This document shows positions 59,697 through 64,000 of a DNA stretch of 64,000 bases, one piece after another. Under the pieces are notes generated by a model that worked only from the letters and a program-made list of their open reading frames with translations, was not told where the DNA came from and did no database searches. The translations under genes and the position numbers were made by a program. Position 1 is the stretch's first letter. Every line of letters starts with the position of its first letter. Source of the DNA: Limnohabitans radicicola (GTDB lineage Bacteria; Pseudomonadota; Gammaproteobacteria; Burkholderiales; Burkholderiaceae_C); assembly GCF_014837235.1 (NCBI RefSeq), contig NZ_JACYFT010000002.1, forward strand, positions 682,001 through 746,000, written 5' to 3'.

Positions 59697-61967
59697 ATGA
59701 AAATCAATCGGCGTTACCTCCTGATCGCGGCCACGCTGGCTGCGGGTGGCTATGTGGTGGGCTGCAGCACCGATCGACAACAACTTCGCAACACCCGCCT
59801 GCCGTTGGCGAAAGGCCAGATCGCCCTGAACGGCTGGATCAAACTGGGCACCGATGGCATCGTGACCGTGGTGCTTTCCAAGGCCGAAATGGGCCAAGGC
59901 ATCCACACCGGGCTGATGATGCTGGTGGCCGAGGAACTGGACTGCGCCTGGGACCAGATCCGCACCGAAAACGCGCCCATCGATAAGCTCTACGGCAACA
60001 TCGCCGCCATGGCCGATGGCGTGCCATTCCGCCCCGACGACCAGGGCCCAGTCGCACGCAGCATGCGCTGGGTCGTGTCAGGCATGATGGGCCAGATGGG
60101 CATCATGATGACCGGGGGCTCGTCGAGCACCAAAGACCTCTGGCTGCCCATGCGCGAGGCGGCAGCCGTGACGCGCGCCACCCTGGTCCAGGCCGTGGCC
60201 CAACAGTGGTCGGTGCCTGCCAGCCAAATCAGCCTGCAGCAAGGTGTTTTCAAGGGGCCCGCTGGCCAAACCGCCACTTTCGCCAACGCAGTGCAGTGGC
60301 TGGGAGCCGATCCCAAGCCCGCCGAACAATTCACCCTCAAAACCCATGCCGATTTCCAGCTCATTGGCAAGCCGATGCCACGCAACGACAGCGCGGCCAA
60401 AGTCGATGGCTCGGCGATGTTTGGACTGGATGTCAAGTTGCCTGGCATGCTGCATGCCGCCATCACCATGTCGCCTGTGCTCGGCGGCACGGTCAACACC
60501 GTGGACGACACCCAAGCCCATGCCATGCCCGGCGTGAAAGGCGTGCTGATCTTGCCTGCAGCGCACGGCAGCAGCGGTGGCGTGGCCGTGGTGGCAGAGC
60601 AGTATTGGCAAGCGCGCAAGGCGCTGCAAGCACTGAAGATCACCTACAACGATGGCCCCATGGCCATCATGTCCAGCAGCGATGTGCAGGCCCAATTGGC
60701 CAAAGCCGTGAAAGAAGACGACGGCTTCGGCTTCTGGAAAGCAGGCGATGTGCAGAAAGCGCTGAGCGGCGCCACCACCCAACTCGAATCCCAATACAGC
60801 GCGCCCTACCTGGCCCACGCCACCATGGAGCCGATGAACTGCACCGTGCTGTTTGATGGCAACAAGGCCACGGTCTGGGTGCCCACACAGGTGCCCGGCC
60901 TTGCCCGCCAGGCAGCCGCCAAGGCGCTGGGCCTGAAAGACGAACAGGTCGAGATGCAGCTGACCTACCTGGGCGGCGGTTTTGGCCGCAGGCTGGAAGT
61001 CGATGTGGTGGCACAGGCCGCCACGGTGGCCAAATCATTCAGGGGCCGCCCGGTGCAGTTGCTCTGGAGCCGCGAAGAAGACACACAACACGACTTTTAT
61101 CGCCCGGCTTGCGTGTCGCGGTTCGAAGCCGGACTGGACGCTCAGGGCCGCATCGCGGCTTGGCGCAATGTCTCGGCAGGTCAGGCCATCACCCCCAACT
61201 TTTTGCCACGCAACGTGGGCATGCCCGGCATGGGCCCGGACAAAACCACATCCGAAGGTTCATACGATGTGGCCTACGAATTCCCCAACGTGCGCGTCGG
61301 CCACGTCACGGTCGATCTGCCCGTGCCCGTGGGTTACTGGCGCTCGGTCGGGCATTCGCACCAGGCGTTTTTCAAGGAAAGCTTTGTTGACGAGTGCGCG
61401 CATGCAGCCAAGGCCGATTCGCTGACCTACCGCCTCGACTTGCTGACCCAACACCCACGCCAAAAGGCCGTGCTGCAACTGGCCGCCAGCAAGGCGGGCT
61501 GGGGCCAGCCGCTCTCCCCTGCCCCCGATGGCGCCCGCAAAGCCCGGGGCATTGCGCTGCACGAATCCTTTGGATCCGTGGTGGCCCAAGTGGCCGAGGT
61601 GTCGGTGGATGCACAAGGCGCCATCCGTGTGCACCGTGTGGTGTGCGCCATCGATTGCGGTATGGCGGTCAACCCCAACACGATTGCACAGCAGGTCGAA
61701 AGCTCGGTGGCGTACGGTTTGTCGGCTGCGCTGTACGGCCGCATCGACATCGAGCAAGGGCGCGTGAAACAGTCCAATTTTCACGACTACCCTGCGTTGC
61801 GCATGGCCGAGTGCCCTGTGGTCGAAACCCACATCGTGGCCAGCACCGCGCACCCCGAAGGCGTGGGCGAGCCTGCCCTGCCCCCGATTGCCCCCGCTGT
61901 GGCCAACGCGGTGTTTGTGCTGACCGGAAAGCGCCTGCGCAGCTTGCCGCTGCAATTGAACGTCTGA
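59697..61967 (+). CDS. Molybdopterin oxidoreductase large subunit (isoquinoline 1-oxidoreductase beta type)
   Basis: This encodes 756 residues from ATG 59697. A twin-Arg-like signal (INRRYLLIAATLAAGGYVVGC) with a lipobox suggests export to the periplasm. Family features include GQGIHTGLMMLVAEELD near residue 65-85, GGGFGRRLEVDVVAQA (about residue 425) and VAIDCGMAVNPNTIAQQVESS-type sequence, and the C-terminal catalytic Glu in GVGEPALPPIAPA. Small [2Fe-2S] and other subunits are not beside it. This is chromosomal-type gene content. Confidence 0.88.
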   Translation: MKINRRYLLIAATLAAGGYVVGCSTDRQQLRNTRLPLAKGQIALNGWIKLGTDGIVTVVLSKAEMGQGIHTGLMMLVAEELDCAWDQIRTENAPIDKLYGNIAAMADGVPFRPDDQGPVARSMRWVVSGMMGQMGIMMTGGSSSTKDLWLPMREAAAVTRATLVQAVAQQWSVPASQISLQQGVFKGPAGQTATFANAVQWLGADPKPAEQFTLKTHADFQLIGKPMPRNDSAAKVDGSAMFGLDVKLPGMLHAAITMSPVLGGTVNTVDDTQAHAMPGVKGVLILPAAHGSSGGVAVVAEQYWQARKALQALKITYNDGPMAIMSSSDVQAQLAKAVKEDDGFGFWKAGDVQKALSGATTQLESQYSAPYLAHATMEPMNCTVLFDGNKATVWVPTQVPGLARQAAAKALGLKDEQVEMQLTYLGGGFGRRLEVDVVAQAATVAKSFRGRPVQLLWSREEDTQHDFYRPACVSRFEAGLDAQGRIAAWRNVSAGQAITPNFLPRNVGMPGMGPDKTTSEGSYDVAYEFPNVRVGHVTVDLPVPVGYWRSVGHSHQAFFKESFVDECAHAAKADSLTYRLDLLTQHPRQKAVLQLAASKAGWGQPLSPAPDGARKARGIALHESFGSVVAQVAEVSVDAQGAIRVHRVVCAIDCGMAVNPNTIAQQVESSVAYGLSAALYGRIDIEQGRVKQSNFHDYPALRMAECPVVETHIVASTAHPEGVGEPALPPIAPAVANAVFVLTGKRLRSLPLQLNV

Positions 61968-61998
61968 TGCAGCGCGCCTGATCCGGAGATACTGATCC

Positions 61999-64000
61999 TC
62001 AGGGCTGCAGCACCAGCTGGTGCCGCGCAGCGCCGGGCTGCATTTGCAAAGGCAGGTAGCGGCCGCTGGCCCAAAGCGGTGCCATGTTGCGGCTGCGTGG
62101 TGAGACCGGATGACCCGACTGCCCGGTCTGGTAGATGAAGCGCGACTGCTCCAGGTCCGCCAGATCGTAGATGGCCCGAAGCGAAGCGGCATGGCGGTTG
62201 GCAAAGGGCTCGGTCTTGTCATTGGCCCAGTACTGGCCCACATTGACGGTGAACAGGTCGCCCGCACTGTCAATGCGTTCGTCAAAGAGACGGCTGAGCA
62301 CAGGCACCTTGCCAAACGGCTTGTGGCTGCTGACGGCCGGGTGCATGGCGGCCCAGCGCCATTGAGCAGGCCGGCTGCCCTGCAAGCGCTCGATGCGGGT
62401 CAAGGCCTTGTCGAAGGCCAGTGATGCCGCTTTATTGCAGCCTTGTGCCCCACACCAGAACGGATCAGGCCGCTCCAGGATGCCCAAGAGCCCCAGACGA
62501 AAATGCCGTTTGCCATAAAGCGTCTGAAACCGCACATCGCCCAAGGCCGGGCTGATCAGATCCACCGTGAGTTCATGTGCCCAGACGTTGAGGATCAAGC
62601 CCGCTGCCGAATCCCGGCTCATGCGGCCATCAAAGACCTTGAGCAGCGCCAAGGCCTCTCCACCCAGGCGGTGCGAAGGCTGCACCTTGAGGGCATAAGG
62701 CAGCAAGGCCTTGGCGCCCAACGACAGCACATCGTTCTGGATGCGGGCAAAGCTGTCGGTGTCGTGCTTATCTGTGGCCGCCAGCAGCTGCGTGATGCGG
62801 TCAAAGCGCTCGGGCGTGGTCCAGTCCGAACCGATGAAGTGTTTGTAGCCCTGAGGCAAGATGTTCTGGTTGGCCGTGGCCTGACCGCCTTTTTGTTCAA
62901 TCTGTGCGTGGCTCAGTGTCGGGTTCTGGTCATACGGCAACCAACCCGTCCAGTCGTATTCCGGCAACCAGCCAGGCGCCGGGGCCACACCCTTCAGATC
63001 GTTGTTGGCGGCGCGCAGTGGGACTTTGCCTACAGCCTTGAACCCGACTTGTCCTTGCGTATCGGCCATGACCACGCTTTGCATGGGCGAGTGGTGCAGC
63101 GCAAAGGCCGACTGCAACTCGGCCACCGATTGCGCCCAATTGGCCTGCAAGCCCGCGTCCACCGTGCGGTTGTCGGCTTCGAGCGCCGACCAACGCAGGG
63201 CCATGGCGTAGCGCTGGGTGTTGAGTACACCTTGGTATTGCGGCTGCACGTCGCTCACCACCGGGCCATGACGGGTGCTGCGCACGGTGATGTTCACCGC
63301 GCCCTGCCCTTTGACCTGGATGACTTCCTGGCGGGTCTTGAATGCGCCCATGCCTTCAGGCAAGCGGTACTGCCCGGCGTTGTTCGGGTCGATCTCTTCG
63401 AGGTACAGGTCCTGCACATCCGGCCCGGTGTTGGTGAAGCCCCAGGCCACACCTTTTGTGCGGCCCAGCACCACAAAGGGCATGCCGGGCAGCGTTGCGC
63501 CAATCACGTCGAGTGCCGGGTAGCGCACACCACCCGCTTCCGCCACCGGGGCCTTGAGGTGCGCAAAGTACCAGATGGCCGGGGCGCTGAGCGCCAAGTG
63601 CGGGTCATTGGCGAGCAGCGGCTTGCCGCTGGCGGTGCGGCTGCCCGGCACCACCCAGTTGTTGCTGCCTTTGCCGTCGAGTGTGCCCACATCGCGCACC
63701 CAGTCTTGCGACCATTGTGCGACCGCATTGGCAGGCAGCGCCTGTGTTTTCGCCGTTTTGGGCACACTGGCGTGTGCACCAAGCTGCTCATAGAGGCTGG
63801 GCAAGTTCACCCAGGTGGCGGGGTTCTCACCGGGGTAGGCTGGCATCAGGTCCCAGAGTTGCTCATGGTTCAGCACTTGCGACGCGCTGAATCGGGCGAA
63901 CTCGTTGCCCCAGTTGCCGCCCAGATCGAGTGCCATCATCAAGGCCCAGCCCACCGAATCTTCAGGTGTCCAGGGCATGCCCACCTTGCCGCCCGCCTTG
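61999..64000 (-). CDS. Penicillin acylase family protein (N-terminus outside window)
   Basis: At least 667 residues are visible and the frame stays open to the window edge, so the start is outside. The Ntn-hydrolase nucleophile is in GSNNWVVPGSRTASGKPLLANDPH, with Ser as the N-terminus of the beta chain after autocleavage. Downstream segments (VVLGRTKGVAWGFTNTGPDVQDLY; RHGPVVSD) belong to the same fold. It hydrolyses amides such as penicillins or acyl-homoserine lactones. Convergent with the oxidoreductase, 31 bp apart. Confidence 0.9.
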   Translation of the reverse strand, partial: KAGGKVGMPWTPEDSVGWALMMALDLGGNWGNEFARFSASQVLNHEQLWDLMPAYPGENPATWVNLPSLYEQLGAHASVPKTAKTQALPANAVAQWSQDWVRDVGTLDGKGSNNWVVPGSRTASGKPLLANDPHLALSAPAIWYFAHLKAPVAEAGGVRYPALDVIGATLPGMPFVVLGRTKGVAWGFTNTGPDVQDLYLEEIDPNNAGQYRLPEGMGAFKTRQEVIQVKGQGAVNITVRSTRHGPVVSDVQPQYQGVLNTQRYAMALRWSALEADNRTVDAGLQANWAQSVAELQSAFALHHSPMQSVVMADTQGQVGFKAVGKVPLRAANNDLKGVAPAPGWLPEYDWTGWLPYDQNPTLSHAQIEQKGGQATANQNILPQGYKHFIGSDWTTPERFDRITQLLAATDKHDTDSFARIQNDVLSLGAKALLPYALKVQPSHRLGGEALALLKVFDGRMSRDSAAGLILNVWAHELTVDLISPALGDVRFQTLYGKRHFRLGLLGILERPDPFWCGAQGCNKAASLAFDKALTRIERLQGSRPAQWRWAAMHPAVSSHKPFGKVPVLSRLFDERIDSAGDLFTVNVGQYWANDKTEPFANRHAASLRAIYDLADLEQSRFIYQTGQSGHPVSPRSRNMAPLWASGRYLPLQMQPGAARHQLVLQP

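Noticed and set aside
1..64000. CRISPR arrays, rRNA and tRNA genes, intact insertion sequences
   Set aside because: No regularly spaced identical repeats of CRISPR type, no transposase motifs and no structural RNA gene could be recognised in the window.

Overview
The window reads as GC-rich betaproteobacterial DNA, most like Burkholderiales/Comamonadaceae by protein style (this is inference; no rRNA or tRNA gene is present to fix it). Positions 1 to about 59,500 belong to one large plasmid-like element: conjugative pilus genes, relaxase, VirB-type components, partition and replication genes, toxin-antitoxin modules and SOS genes. From about 59,697 the genes look chromosomal (a molybdopterin oxidoreductase and a penicillin acylase). 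Exactly between the two lies a dif-like XerCD site (59,515-59,542) with a canonical centre and XerD half but a non-canonical XerC half. The simplest reading is a conjugative plasmid or ICE integrated at the chromosomal dif site. Its other end lies left of the window.

Layout. (1) 1-5,895: end of an unidentified gene, a small gene and a 1,746-residue polyvalent protein (two zincin-type domains, ArdC-like region, PriCT-2, Toprim, LPD7). (2) 5,908-22,412: a type IVb (R64 thin-pilus-like) operon pilL-N-O-P-Q-R-S, extended by a PilT-type ATPase, two additional pilin-like proteins, a Cys-repeat surface protein and an exported protein of unknown role. (3) 22,498-25,419: lipoprotein, HigBA, a chimeric duplicate of the two preceding surface genes, and an H-NS-like protein. 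(4) 25,563-32,915, minus strand: VirB2-, VirB3-like, PLD nuclease, MobC-like, MOBP relaxase, VirB1-like transglycosylase, StbA-like, StbB, membrane protein, TrbM, DUF1173. (5) 33,566-38,874: four genes with a shared leader motif, one an unusual LuxR regulator, then an OLD-type nuclease, TrfB-like repressor, HigBA and a small tyrosine recombinase. (6) 39,330-45,911: SRAP/YedK, LexA-boxed umuDC, a candidate oriT, five 31-bp-spaced repeats, an StbA-like protein, small genes, a methylase, a hairpin-rich stretch and a full-length XerD-like recombinase. (7) 59,417 down to 45,968, minus strand: ParA, ParB, a long chain of overlapping genes including a C5 methyltransferase and DUF5131 protein, then four related winged-helix/replication-type proteins. 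The largest of these carries iterons and DnaA boxes inside its coding sequence, a candidate oriV.

How it fits together. The candidate oriV with ParAB and StbAB would replicate and segregate the element. The oriT, MOBP relaxase, MobC and VirB-like parts, with VirB4/VirD4 and the rest expected outside the window, would transfer it. The type IVb pilus and Cys-repeat protein would hold the recipient. ArdC-like, methylase, H-NS, SRAP and UmuDC functions would help establishment. XerD and the dif-like site would join it to the chromosome.

Three copies of a candidate small RNA (25.5, 39.0 and 39.2 kb, minus strand) share an anti-Shine-Dalgarno hairpin loop and each ends in a Rho-independent terminator.
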